Positions 12,234-20,252 of a stretch of 41,647 nt of DNA are shown piece after piece. A program made the position numbers and the translations under genes. The DNA comes from a virus, in the IMG/VR virus record IMGVR_UViG_3300010430_000155, positions 1-41,647 of that record. One strand, written 5' to 3'. Position 1 is the first letter of the stretch; each line of letters begins with the position of its first letter. The notes under the pieces were generated by a model. It was not told the DNA's origin. It saw only the letters and a list, made by a program, of their open reading frames with translations, and did not search any database.

Positions 12234-12589
12234 GCATTCAAGACTTTGACTTACAGAGTGAAAAGAGAGCAATGGAGTTTGCAAGGGCGCAATTACAGGG
12301 AATGAGGAATGTTTCATTTACGCAATCTGCTGGGTTAGCACCAGTCCTGACAGAAACAGAAAGGAAGCGACACAAGGCTAAACTTGACGAAACGCGCCAG
12401 CTTAAACGCCCCGGAGCTGATTACTTAACAGGATTAGAGCCAAGTGGTGAGGTTCTGGAGGATTGGGATATGAATATCATGCCTTTCAAGTGGCAAATAG
12501 CTGAAAGAGATAAACGGGTAAAAGAAAGTCAAGATAAGGGCGTTGATTTTGAGAGATTCAAGCAGGAATGTGCGGAGATAAACAGATGA
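12230..12589 (+). CDS. hypothetical protein, 119 aa
   Basis: The ATG at 12230 (MSIQDFDLQSEKRAMEFARA) overlaps the previous stop as ATGA. A 20-codon upstream extension exists but lies within the neighbour. The product is charged, with a helical N-terminal part and a segment RPGADYLTGLEPSGEVLEDW. Unknown function. Confidence 0.6.
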   Translation: MSIQDFDLQSEKRAMEFARAQLQGMRNVSFTQSAGLAPVLTETERKRHKAKLDETRQLKRPGADYLTGLEPSGEVLEDWDMNIMPFKWQIAERDKRVKESQDKGVDFERFKQECAEINR

Positions 12590-12927
12590 ATAAGCGTATT
12601 GCAGAGATATTGGTAGAGTGTGGATGGGCTACAGACTTACAGGCTATTACAGATGGGACTGACATTACTGATTACGAGGTATGGTACACACAAGAAGGTA
12701 ATTACTGTGGAAACTGGGAGCGTGTAGAACCATTCTATTCGGGCAATGATAGTAGTCGTGAATGTATAGCCCGCAGACAATTAGATGCACTGGAGGATTG
12801 GCTTGTTGTACAGCAAACAGATTTGTGGATTGAATCAGCAAATGAATATGACTGCAGATTTGATATTTCCAACCATCAATGGCGACTAGACAGAATTAAA
12901 TGGTGTTTACAGGAGATAGAGAAATGA
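12586..12927 (+). CDS. hypothetical protein, 113 aa
   Basis: The start at 12586 (MNKRIAEILVECGWATDLQA) overlaps the preceding stop as ATGA; a longer frame starts 18 bases earlier. The protein is rich in Trp and acidic residues (EVWYTQEGNYCGNWERVEPF). No family recognised. Confidence 0.55.
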   Translation: MNKRIAEILVECGWATDLQAITDGTDITDYEVWYTQEGNYCGNWERVEPFYSGNDSSRECIARRQLDALEDWLVVQQTDLWIESANEYDCRFDISNHQWRLDRIKWCLQEIEK

Positions 12928-13115
12928 ATAAAGACAACTACTTAGACAAGAAGATACCCGAAGGTAGTGGGGAACCTGAAAACTTCGTATATCCGTGGTT
13001 TTATTGTCGATATAACTGCGGGCACCTTGAGTGGTGGCGACCTGTGGATAACTGGTGGGTTGAGCAGGATAAGGATAAAGAGTGGATAGAGAAGACTGAG
13101 AAGGAGTTATTTTAG
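12924..13115 (+). CDS. hypothetical tryptophan-rich protein, 63 aa
   Basis: The start at 12924 follows GGAGATAGAGAA and overlaps the stop of the previous gene. The product has eight tryptophans (NCGHLEWWRPVDNWWVEQD) and a charged tail. Function unknown. Confidence 0.55.
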   Translation: MNKDNYLDKKIPEGSGEPENFVYPWFYCRYNCGHLEWWRPVDNWWVEQDKDKEWIEKTEKELF

Positions 13116-13151
13116 GGGAATAGCTGACCCCACAACAACAGGAGAGATAGA

Positions 13152-13853
13152 ATGAATATTGAAGAACTAGACAAACCTCTAGACAGGGCTGTAGTAAAGA
13201 CACGCTCTAAAGGTAACTTTGACCTTTCATATATACAGGGATGGTGGGCTATTTCAGAAGCAAACCGGATATTTGGCTTTGATGGATGGGAAAGAGAAAC
13301 CGTGTACTGTAAAGAAGTCTGCAGGTATGAAACCAGCAACAATAAGCACAAGGTTGGTTATGAAGCGATGGTTAAGATTCATGTATTTGATGACGAGCAA
13401 GGGTTGTCTGTTGCCAGAGAGGGCACAGGACACGGTTCTGGCATCGCTAACGACCTTTTTGATGCTATTGAAGGAGCAGCTAAGGAAGCTGAAACAGACG
13501 CCATGAAACGCGCTCTAATCACCTTTGGTAACCCCTTTGGACTCGCTCTCTATGATAAGGAGCAAAAGAACGTACAGATAGCCCCTGAGCCTGTAGACCC
13601 CAAGAAAGTAGCCACGGCTATCGAGTTCTTCAGGGAGCAGATAGATATTGATCAGATTGAAGAAACATTCGATATCGTACAGGCAGCATGGAATAGATTG
13701 ACCAATGACGAGCAAATCGCTGTAAACACAGGGTTAAAGCCCCTGACTTCAGGCAGGAAGAAATACTCCACTATCCTGAAAGAATACCTGAACTATGTTC
13801 ATACAAAAGACCCTGACTTTTTTGATGCAAACTTGCTGCATGGCGATAAGTAA
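13152..13853 (+). CDS. Rad52-type single-strand DNA annealing protein
   Basis: Rad52/Sak-like proteins anneal complementary single strands during phage recombination. Seen in the 233 residues: SYIQGWWAISEANRIFGFDG (about 27-46), a beta-sheet region with YEAMVKIHVFD, the GTGHG loop (about 92-96) and KEAETDAMKRALITFGNPFG (about 111-130) followed by LALYDK, all hallmarks of the Rad52/Rad22 core. The C-terminal 80 residues are a helical tail of the kind that often binds SSB. It starts after GGAGAGATAGA. It likely works with NinG; no partner exonuclease is seen in the window. Confidence 0.9.
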   Translation: MNIEELDKPLDRAVVKTRSKGNFDLSYIQGWWAISEANRIFGFDGWERETVYCKEVCRYETSNNKHKVGYEAMVKIHVFDDEQGLSVAREGTGHGSGIANDLFDAIEGAAKEAETDAMKRALITFGNPFGLALYDKEQKNVQIAPEPVDPKKVATAIEFFREQIDIDQIEETFDIVQAAWNRLTNDEQIAVNTGLKPLTSGRKKYSTILKEYLNYVHTKDPDFFDANLLHGDK

Positions 13854-14029
13854 TGGGCAAGATTGTCTACACCAAGGAACAGCGCAAGCAAGCCTATGAT
13901 ATGTACTGGGAAGGTGAGAGAGTCCCTAGATTCGGCGGGACTGTGGGTAAATACACCCTGAGGGAAATCAGTGAAAAGGTGGGTATGACTCGGCATTCTG
14001 TCTGCAGGATAGCAAGGGGGAAGGCATGA
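13853..14029 (+). CDS. small helix-turn-helix protein, 58 aa
   Basis: ATG at 13853 shares a base with the stop of the annealing protein (TAATG). After a basic N-terminus the sequence YTLREISEKVGMTRHSVCRI reads as a helix-turn-helix of the Hin/resolvase or sigma-region-4 kind, ending in a basic ARGKA tail. It could bind DNA or help recombination. No longer recombinase is present, so it is a stand-alone mini-protein. Confidence 0.65.
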   Translation: MGKIVYTKEQRKQAYDMYWEGERVPRFGGTVGKYTLREISEKVGMTRHSVCRIARGKA

Positions 14030-14211
14030 GCTTAGATAGAGTACCAAAAGCATATAACGCCTCAAAACGAGAGAAAAGCCTGGCGCCTGTAGACTATACA
14101 AATAGGGCTATAGCCAATAAACAGGACAAAAATACAGTAGTGATTGAAAGGAAAGAGCTATTGCTTAAACTTAAAGGCAGGAAGGGTCTGCAGGAGGGGT
14201 ATTGTAAATGA
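14026..14211 (+). CDS. hypothetical basic protein, 61 aa
   Basis: This Lys/Arg-rich protein (SLDRVPKAYNASKREKSLAP near the start; KLKGRKGLQEG near the end) is coupled to both neighbours by ATGA overlaps. No domain recognised. Confidence 0.5.
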   Translation: MSLDRVPKAYNASKREKSLAPVDYTNRAIANKQDKNTVVIERKELLLKLKGRKGLQEGYCK

Positions 14212-14528
14212 GTGAATTGATTGATCAATTAGATTATTTGGTGAGTGATATTATTACACTCTCAACAGACGGATCATTAACCAGATTTGATTATATTGAT
14301 AATCTTACAAAGATCATCGCCATCTGTCAGCCTAAGTGGATACCTGTGAGTGATCGACTGCCTGATGAAGAACCACATAGGAATGTTGAGATCGCCTATC
14401 TTGATGCAGCAGGACATAAATATTCTGGTCAAGTGTCATCAAGGTTTGTAAGTAATGGGCAAATGAATTGTTACGCATGGCGTGAAATAGAGCCACTACC
14501 GGAGCCACCTAATGAGGGTATGGAATGA
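14208..14528 (+). CDS. DUF551-domain protein, 106 aa
   Basis: The C-terminal 65 residues have the DUF551 signature: KWIPVSDRLPDEE, a strand VEIAYLDAAGHKY and a tail WREIEPLPEPPNEG. This domain is very common in short phage early proteins and its function is unknown. The N-terminal 40 residues are helical. It is overlapped by the next gene as ATGA. Confidence 0.8.
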   Translation: MSELIDQLDYLVSDIITLSTDGSLTRFDYIDNLTKIIAICQPKWIPVSDRLPDEEPHRNVEIAYLDAAGHKYSGQVSSRFVSNGQMNCYAWREIEPLPEPPNEGME

Positions 14529-14710
14529 TGGATAGAATAGAAATCGGTAATTATGTAGACGTGAGTATTCAAAATCGATTAATAGGCGAGTATCTTGAGG
14601 TTATACATAAGCCACAAGCAACGGGCGATAGTTGGATATTTAAAAACGGAATAGACGGAGATTTATATTATATTTCAGAAGGGTGTACGATAACTAAACA
14701 TAGAGCGTGA
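14525..14710 (+). CDS. hypothetical phage protein, 61 aa
   Basis: MMDRIEIGNYVDVSIQNRLI and ATGDSWIFKNGIDGDLYYI suggest a small beta-barrel-like fold that I recall from other phage early genes, without a known role. It is the last gene of the plus-strand block. The space to the opposing late operon is only 10 bases, and no strong terminator is visible. Confidence 0.6.
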   Translation: MMDRIEIGNYVDVSIQNRLIGEYLEVIHKPQATGDSWIFKNGIDGDLYYISEGCTITKHRA

Positions 14711-14720
14711 GAATTGTAGG

Positions 14721-14891
14721 CTATATTCTTACTGTTATGGCAACCTTATAGAGTCTATCGTCAACCTTATATACCGCATAAACCGCTTTTGCAGGGTAAC
14801 AAGTACACCTATCAGCTTCTTTGTGGGCCATTCCAGTACGAGGTATAAGCACAAGAGAACAAGTGAGAATAAGAGTAGATAGTGCATTCAC
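14721..14891 (-). CDS. small exported protein, 56 aa, with an overlapping second frame
   Basis: GTG at 14891 overlaps the previous stop and has GAGG eight bases upstream. The product starts with a signal-peptide-like NALSTLILTCSLVLIPRTG, then MA and a short mature part (HKEADRCTCYPAKAVYAVYK). In another frame ATG at 14887 opens a 50-codon membrane protein, MHYLLLFSLVLLCLYLVLEW..., ending at 14735. One of the two, or both, may be real. Position after a one-span coiled-coil protein recalls Rz/Rz1 spanin pairs, but no lipobox is seen. Confidence 0.4.
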   Translation of the reverse strand: MNALSTLILTCSLVLIPRTGMAHKEADRCTCYPAKAVYAVYKVDDRLYKVAITVRI

Positions 14892-15298
14892 TGTGTCCGC
14901 CTCATACAGTCGGCTATTAATTGACTCTGGTGAGCATCTACCTGCTTTGTTGTAGCCTGATATGTCACCACCTTGTCATGCAGCCACTTTAATTCTTTTT
15001 TTACTGATTCTTGCCGTTTTTCACACTCTTTATCGTTAACAATTATTTGCTTCTGATTTAGCTCCATAATTGTTACTCGATCAGTCAGGGCCTCAACTGA
15101 TTCTGATACGTCCTCGACTGCTTGCTGTAGCTTTCGCCCTTGATATCCGTAGTATCTGTCGGCAGTATCAGGTTGACTACTAAGAACAGCAGCAAGAACA
15201 ACGCCACAAGAAGTAATAAACGCACCGACCACAGCGTAAGTCTGCTTATTTGAAACTGAATATATAGGTACTTCTGGTTCTTTTGGTGCGCTAACCAC
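14888..15298 (-). CDS. single-span membrane coiled-coil protein, spanin-like candidate
   Basis: The 136-residue product has a 20-residue N-terminal segment, a membrane span (YAVVGAFITSCGVVLAAVLS, about 21-40) and a long helical region with heptad character (LQQAVEDVSESVEALTDRVT). It ends at a C-terminal cysteine-bearing tail. This matches inner-membrane spanins or phage membrane tethers in outline. GTG at 15298 follows GAGGAAATCAT. An ATG at 15300 in another frame gives a 71-codon hydrophobic protein over the same DNA. It lies near the end of the late operon, where lysis genes are common. No lysozyme is visible. Confidence 0.5.
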   Translation of the reverse strand: MVSAPKEPEVPIYSVSNKQTYAVVGAFITSCGVVLAAVLSSQPDTADRYYGYQGRKLQQAVEDVSESVEALTDRVTIMELNQKQIIVNDKECEKRQESVKKELKWLHDKVVTYQATTKQVDAHQSQLIADCMRRTQ

Positions 15299-15355
15299 AT
15301 GATTTCCTCGTTTCCCTATCCTTTCAGATTAGATCGAGTTTAGTGTAAAGATATG

Positions 15356-15832
15356 TCACTGCTGAACGCCAAGATAGCAGATTGTTGTGAATTCAACCTT
15401 GTACGGTAGTCGTGGGTAATCCCCTACACCGTCGCCATCGGTATCTTTCTGCTCTCTTTTCTTTGCTGTGTATTCACCAGCCCAGCGGTATGAGTTGTAC
15501 TGGGTGACATCATATCCCTGGTTATTCCCAGCATTATTAGAAGAGTCGAATAGCTCACACGGCGTACCGGGTATAGTTACTCTGATTTTCATCTTATCCG
15601 CAAACTCTGGAATATGGCCCCAAGGAAGATAAGGGAAGTCTACTTTACACTTAACAAAACCACGGGCTGTACCATTACCGTAAGGATGCACGCCACCCTT
15701 ACACTGTCCCATATATGTTTTATATTCATCATTTGCATTATTTGGATTCAATACAAAGTGCACTGGGCCAAAACTGGGTATTTCTGGATTAGCAAACACA
15801 GTTAATGGTAAAAGTAATAATAGATATTTCAT
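15356..15832 (-). CDS. secreted protein of unknown function, 158 aa
   Basis: ATG at 15832 (after AGAGGATAT, overlapping the previous stop) gives a classic signal peptide, MKYLLLLLPLTVFA, probably cut before NPE. The mature protein has four or five cysteines (QCKGG, KCKVDF, PCELFD, TICYLG) and an acidic DTDGDGVGDY loop that could bind calcium. It should be periplasmic or surface-exposed. A longer frame to 15907 lies inside the neighbour. No family recognised. Confidence 0.6.
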   Translation of the reverse strand: MKYLLLLLPLTVFANPEIPSFGPVHFVLNPNNANDEYKTYMGQCKGGVHPYGNGTARGFVKCKVDFPYLPWGHIPEFADKMKIRVTIPGTPCELFDSSNNAGNNQGYDVTQYNSYRWAGEYTAKKREQKDTDGDGVGDYPRLPYKVEFTTICYLGVQQ

Positions 15833-16515
15833 ATATCCTCTGTTGGTATGTATTGAGTTAATCCGCTTGGTCCTGTTGTACCACCTGTACTTATGATTTG
15901 CATACATCCGGTAAGATATATTCCAACGTCCGGGGCTGTTGCCACTGAATCACCAATAGCTGCGGAAGCGCCCGGCCTGATTGAAACTGTTGAGCCGAAT
16001 GTTGCATCACCTCCGCAATCAATTAATGTCCAAACAAGTAAACCATTTCCAACAACCTCTATACCATGACTGACCTCTGATCCAGCATTTATTGCAACAA
16101 ATGAATCATATACTTCGTTTTCAATATCGAACCAGCTTGTACCACCGACCGCGCTTCCGATACCGTTTGTCGCTGATACACCCAAACCAAGAAAAGTATT
16201 GCCACTCGCTATAACTGGTTTTACTAAAGCAGCAACAAGGATATTTGTATCTATAGAATCACCCGGAGCCGCAGTATGCCTCAAAAATCCATTAACACTA
16301 TCTATCGACACACCCATTGCTGGTACGCCGTTGATTATTTCAATATCATTAGGCAAGGCATCATAACCGGAATCCACCCACTGACCATTTGTACCATTGG
16401 CAGCGCCTTCCTGGTTTAAGTGTCTTATATTCTCGCTTGAGGGTACATAATTAACCCATGTGGTGCCTGTAACGGCAGTACGATTAACTAAAGCTGCTGA
16501 TCTATCTCGTTTCAT
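15829..16515 (-). CDS. beta-rich virion/tail protein, paralogue of next upstream gene
   Basis: This 228-residue, Gly/Ser/Val-rich product is likely a beta-sandwich. The segment VGGTSWFDIENEVYDSFVAI, followed by HGIEVVGNGLLVWTLIDCGG, parallels VGGTQWFNLTTGALGTFTAL and its following strand in the gene at 16512-17120. Phage tail proteins with a 'WFDL.TG...' then 'I..VGNGWYR' pattern are typically sugar-binding-like sandwiches. It overlaps both neighbours by 4 bases. Receptor binding is inference. Confidence 0.55.
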   Translation of the reverse strand: MKRDRSAALVNRTAVTGTTWVNYVPSSENIRHLNQEGAANGTNGQWVDSGYDALPNDIEIINGVPAMGVSIDSVNGFLRHTAAPGDSIDTNILVAALVKPVIASGNTFLGLGVSATNGIGSAVGGTSWFDIENEVYDSFVAINAGSEVSHGIEVVGNGLLVWTLIDCGGDATFGSTVSIRPGASAAIGDSVATAPDVGIYLTGCMQIISTGGTTGPSGLTQYIPTEDI

Positions 16516-17120
16516 GAGGGTATATAGCCAATATCACCAGTGGGGTCATCCAGCCAGCTCCAGCCTCCGGCATAACCGTTGATAGTCGAAGCATCGCCAG
16601 TGCTATCTAAATTAGCATCTGCATCAGCAAAACCAATGACAGAACCACTTCCCTGATCATCATTACCACCCGTATTAACGACTACCCATATTCTATAACC
16701 ACCTGTAACCGATTCAATACCTGCATCTGCAAGCGTTCCAGCTCCCAAAGCAGTGAAGGTTCCTAGTGCGCCCGTGGTTAAATTAAACCATTGCGTACCG
16801 CCCACCGTAGCAAAACCAGCATTTAACGCCCGTGCCTGTAGATAACAATGTGCATTATCACCCGCCGCAACAAATAGATTGACAAACATTTGATTACCAT
16901 TCAAAGAACCATTCGTTGCTGATTCTGTAATAGATTTTGTTCCTGTACTATTGGCCCCTACAATGCCCTGACAATCAATACCATTGATATTTGTTGTTGT
17001 TGCGCTTATTGTTAAATTCGCTTTTGTATATCCAGCGTTATCTAGATCAGTAGAATCAACACATAGATTGTTTCCAGCCCAAACAGTGCCGGTTTTCGGT
17101 GTGATAATTACATTACTCAT
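16512..17120 (-). CDS. beta-sandwich virion/tail protein, 202 aa
   Basis: This product contains AHCYLQARALNAGFATVGGT, then QWFNLTTGALGT, GIESVTGGYRIWVVVNTGG and a C-terminal GWSWLDDPTGDIGYIPS. The layout is the concanavalin-like or carbohydrate-binding sandwich often found in phage tail appendages. It is a tandem paralogue of the gene downstream, and the end 'GYIPS' resembles 'QYIPTEDI' there. Overlaps of 4 bases link it to both neighbours. Confidence 0.55.
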   Translation of the reverse strand: MSNVIITPKTGTVWAGNNLCVDSTDLDNAGYTKANLTISATTTNINGIDCQGIVGANSTGTKSITESATNGSLNGNQMFVNLFVAAGDNAHCYLQARALNAGFATVGGTQWFNLTTGALGTFTALGAGTLADAGIESVTGGYRIWVVVNTGGNDDQGSGSVIGFADADANLDSTGDASTINGYAGGWSWLDDPTGDIGYIPS

Positions 17121-17608
17121 CGGATAGTCTCCACCAGTACACCGGGGGTGTAATTTGCACCCGTTGATCTAACGGCAATGGTTTTTATGGTATTTAAACC
17201 GTCCCACGTAATCCAGCCTAAATCAGTCCACACATCTTGGGACTCGGTTGTTTCATCGTAATTACCCGGAAACATTGCACCAACATCATCATTGGCCTGT
17301 CCCGCCCCACCGGGGGTGGTTATGTCCACGTCTAAAGCCGCCATGCGTACATTAACCGCTGTCAAGTCACCCGCTGATATTGACCATCCGCCAATTATAG
17401 CCACAGTGCTTGCAATCGCGCCCGGCAAAGGCGTAAACCTTATCGCTTTAAATCCTGTCGGATCTTGTATCCTTTCTTCATCTGCATTTGCAGCATTAGC
17501 ATCGTCAGGGTCAAGAATATAGGAGCTGTATGTTCCAGATATATCTTGATCTCTATCCCATTTTTCAGTGTTTTGATTCCATTTATGTATAAATGTATTC
17601 ATTCCCAT
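17117..17608 (-). CDS. virion-associated protein, 163 aa
   Basis: The product begins MGMNTFIHKWNQNTEKWDRD and is rich in Asp, Ala and Thr with short strands (TVAIIGGWSISAGDLTAVNV). It lacks cysteines and membrane segments, as structural proteins here do. The ATG follows CGAGGAAATAATT after a 67-base spacer from the large ejection protein. Exact role unknown. Confidence 0.5.
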   Translation of the reverse strand: MGMNTFIHKWNQNTEKWDRDQDISGTYSSYILDPDDANAANADEERIQDPTGFKAIRFTPLPGAIASTVAIIGGWSISAGDLTAVNVRMAALDVDITTPGGAGQANDDVGAMFPGNYDETTESQDVWTDLGWITWDGLNTIKTIAVRSTGANYTPGVLVETIR

Positions 17609-17675
17609 AATTATTTCCTCGTTGACTAACCTAGTAACCTTTCGGCGGTACTCCTGTACGACACATCAGTTAGAT

Positions 17676-20252
17676 TTATTCTTCAGATTGTTCTTCAAGT
17701 GAAGAGATTGTGTGTGCAATCATCCATGACTGAATTGCATTGAATTCATATTTTAAGTCCTTCATTACAGACATGTTTTCTGCTAATTCGATATATAAGT
17801 CTTCATCTTGAATAGCGTCTTTCAATAGCTTTTTCGCCATGCCCGTATCAATGTTTTCTACTATTGTTCTTGCTGTATTCGCGGCCTGAGATGCTGTTTT
17901 GAGTGAAGCACCCGATGTTCCTCGGCCAAACATAGCACCCATTCTGGCTGCAGCAACCTCTACAACATAGCCTAATAATGTTTTACTTGGTACTAGTGCT
18001 GCTTTTGCAACATCCTCTGGAATGTTCTTGGGATCATCGCCAAGTCTTAGATCGTTTAGTATTCTTTCAAGCCGCTCTATCTCTTTAGGCTTTAGAGCTT
18101 TTGATAATGTACTTTTGTTTTCATTCCAGTAACCCAAAGCCTTTTTACCAGAAAGCATAAAGGTTTCATCTGTACCTAATTCTGATACTTTTGCCTTGTT
18201 TAGAATCGTATCAATTACATCATTCTTAATTCCCGCCTTTCCTTCGGCATTGACCTGTCTTACAACTCGCGCCATTGTTGCTTCAGGATTCTTGGAGGCA
18301 AGGATTTTCGTTATGAAGCGACCTGGATTAGTTTTGTCTGCCAACGAATAACCCAATGCGCTTTCTGCCTTCTTGATCCTTGTCGCACTTGAACCATCAA
18401 AATACTTATGAGCCTCTGCCAAAGATATAGCGTTTTCCATATCATCCTTTAATATGGGGAACATATCCATTGTCTGCTCGTTCCTTGTCATATAGTCCTT
18501 GGCTTTCTGGATATTCATTACGCCATTATTAACCACCTTCCTCTGGACTATATCCATCTTCAGCACGTCTTCTATATTTGCCTTGGATTCAGGAGAAGCA
18601 TTGAGTATACGCTTAATATAAAAAGCACCTTTAGGGCCGGTTCCTAATGAATCTAATGTTAATTCTGGAGCCAATGAACCCCCTGTCCTTGAGTTCCTGA
18701 ATATCATTGACATTATGTCGCCACGAAACTTCTTATTTAGCTCTCTGGAGAATTGCAGCGCCTCATCCAGTCCTTTTGCTGCTGAACTATTTCCCATGTC
18801 TGAGAGTATGGCCTCTTCAACATTCTCAAGAACCCTTACCTTGTTCCAGTTTGGTGTCTCTCCAGCCTTCTCATTACGGATAGTCTGCAAAAGGCGGCTT
18901 CTTAACTGCTGTAAACCTCCTACATGGCGGGTGTCTGTATACTTACCACCCTTCAAGGCTCCGGCTTTCTTATCAAGCCGCCCAAGAAAAGTGTATAGAT
19001 ATCCCGGTATGTCTGCAGGGTCGTCTTCCAGCTCCCTTGATAGCAGCTCTTTCAAGAAGGCGTCCTTTGTGGTTTCAGTTGGTGCAACAGCGGTCTTATC
19101 AACACCTTCCCACAGTTTATTCTCATCAACCCTAGCTGCTTTGAGTGAGTCATCAAGCTGCTTTCTGACCTCGATATTGACCGCTTTCCTCTGGTTTAAA
19201 GGAACTACCTTACTCGCTGCTGTCTTTGCTTTAGCCAGAGCTGAATCTACTTTCAAATCAAGCCGTGTTTTGAGCTTTGTATACCTATTACCCAAAGACT
19301 TGATAGCATCCTCAACAGCACCACCACCACTCAGCTCCTTTAATGCTGTTTTGGCAAGAGCATTGTTCTTAGCATCTATCAGTCTCAATGAATGGCTTAA
19401 TTGCGCGTCATCGTGGATTAGGGCTTTCTCAAGGGCGATTAAATATGGTTCTTTAGAAAGCCTTGCAGGGGTATGCTTTGTCCTGCCTAATGACTCAGCA
19501 GACTGTCTTTTTATCTCTTCAGTGAATGTAGGAGACTCACTCAATTTACGGATTATTGCTCCAGCCTTTGCCTTGCCACCTGTTTCTGTAAACGGGAATA
19601 TTGATTTAACAATGTAATTAGCCGACCTGTTGATAGTCCCAGCCGCAATAGAGGGCGCTATCCCAGCAAGGCCGCCAATCTGTTCACCAGCCTCACCCCA
19701 CTCCTTTCCACCGTAATGAGCGCCATAACCCGAAGTTACACCGCTTGTCAGCTCAACGGCTGCCGCTGTTTTAGGGGAAACTGTGAAGGGTTTAGCCATT
19801 TGCTGAACTACGCCCGTAGTAACGGATGGATTAGCTGCCATGCTCACAGCCCGCCCAAACTTCAGTATAGGCGCAAGAAACTCCAGCCCCAAAGCTGTGT
19901 ATTCACCTGCACGATAGGAGCCAGTATCAGGTTCTTCACCTTCTGCATAACCCATCCTTAACTTTGCGCCCAAGTCTCTCGTGCTTGGTATGCGGTATTC
20001 AGAGCCTAGCTTCTCTGCTGCCCAGTTATAGACATCATTGGGAATGTCGAGTAAATTAAGAAACTGATCAGTTGCTCCGGCACCAATATCAAGACCAGGC
20101 TTGTACCACGCATCAGGAATGCCTTCTTCTTCTGGAGCTACTTCCTGAGTCTCCAGAAAAGAACCTATCTCATCATCACCGGCCTTTTCATCAACTACAA
20201 CAGACGGTTCTGCGTCAAGCCAACTCGATATCTCTTTATCAGTTACACTCAT
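17676..20252 (-). CDS. large ejection (internal virion) protein, gp16-like
   Basis: This is an 858-residue, mostly helical protein at the place where P22 has gene 16, the last of three genes for proteins injected with the DNA. The acidic N-terminal 40 residues are followed by a glycine/alanine-rich region with AGAT, LGLEFLAPILKFGRAVSMA and a segment that could insert into membrane. A long helical body rich in Lys, Glu and Leu runs to the end. It shares one base with the upstream gene. P22 gp16 is about 609 residues, so this is longer. Direct sequence likeness is weak; the call rests on order, size and composition. Confidence 0.7.
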   Translation of the reverse strand: MSVTDKEISSWLDAEPSVVVDEKAGDDEIGSFLETQEVAPEEEGIPDAWYKPGLDIGAGATDQFLNLLDIPNDVYNWAAEKLGSEYRIPSTRDLGAKLRMGYAEGEEPDTGSYRAGEYTALGLEFLAPILKFGRAVSMAANPSVTTGVVQQMAKPFTVSPKTAAAVELTSGVTSGYGAHYGGKEWGEAGEQIGGLAGIAPSIAAGTINRSANYIVKSIFPFTETGGKAKAGAIIRKLSESPTFTEEIKRQSAESLGRTKHTPARLSKEPYLIALEKALIHDDAQLSHSLRLIDAKNNALAKTALKELSGGGAVEDAIKSLGNRYTKLKTRLDLKVDSALAKAKTAASKVVPLNQRKAVNIEVRKQLDDSLKAARVDENKLWEGVDKTAVAPTETTKDAFLKELLSRELEDDPADIPGYLYTFLGRLDKKAGALKGGKYTDTRHVGGLQQLRSRLLQTIRNEKAGETPNWNKVRVLENVEEAILSDMGNSSAAKGLDEALQFSRELNKKFRGDIMSMIFRNSRTGGSLAPELTLDSLGTGPKGAFYIKRILNASPESKANIEDVLKMDIVQRKVVNNGVMNIQKAKDYMTRNEQTMDMFPILKDDMENAISLAEAHKYFDGSSATRIKKAESALGYSLADKTNPGRFITKILASKNPEATMARVVRQVNAEGKAGIKNDVIDTILNKAKVSELGTDETFMLSGKKALGYWNENKSTLSKALKPKEIERLERILNDLRLGDDPKNIPEDVAKAALVPSKTLLGYVVEVAAARMGAMFGRGTSGASLKTASQAANTARTIVENIDTGMAKKLLKDAIQDEDLYIELAENMSVMKDLKYEFNAIQSWMIAHTISSLEEQSEE

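Noticed and set aside
18715-19617. 300-codon plus-strand open frame
   Set aside because: It lies wholly antisense to the large ejection protein gene, has no ribosome binding site and gives a low-complexity Ser/Leu/Phe protein. It is a shadow of the helical minus-strand coding sequence.
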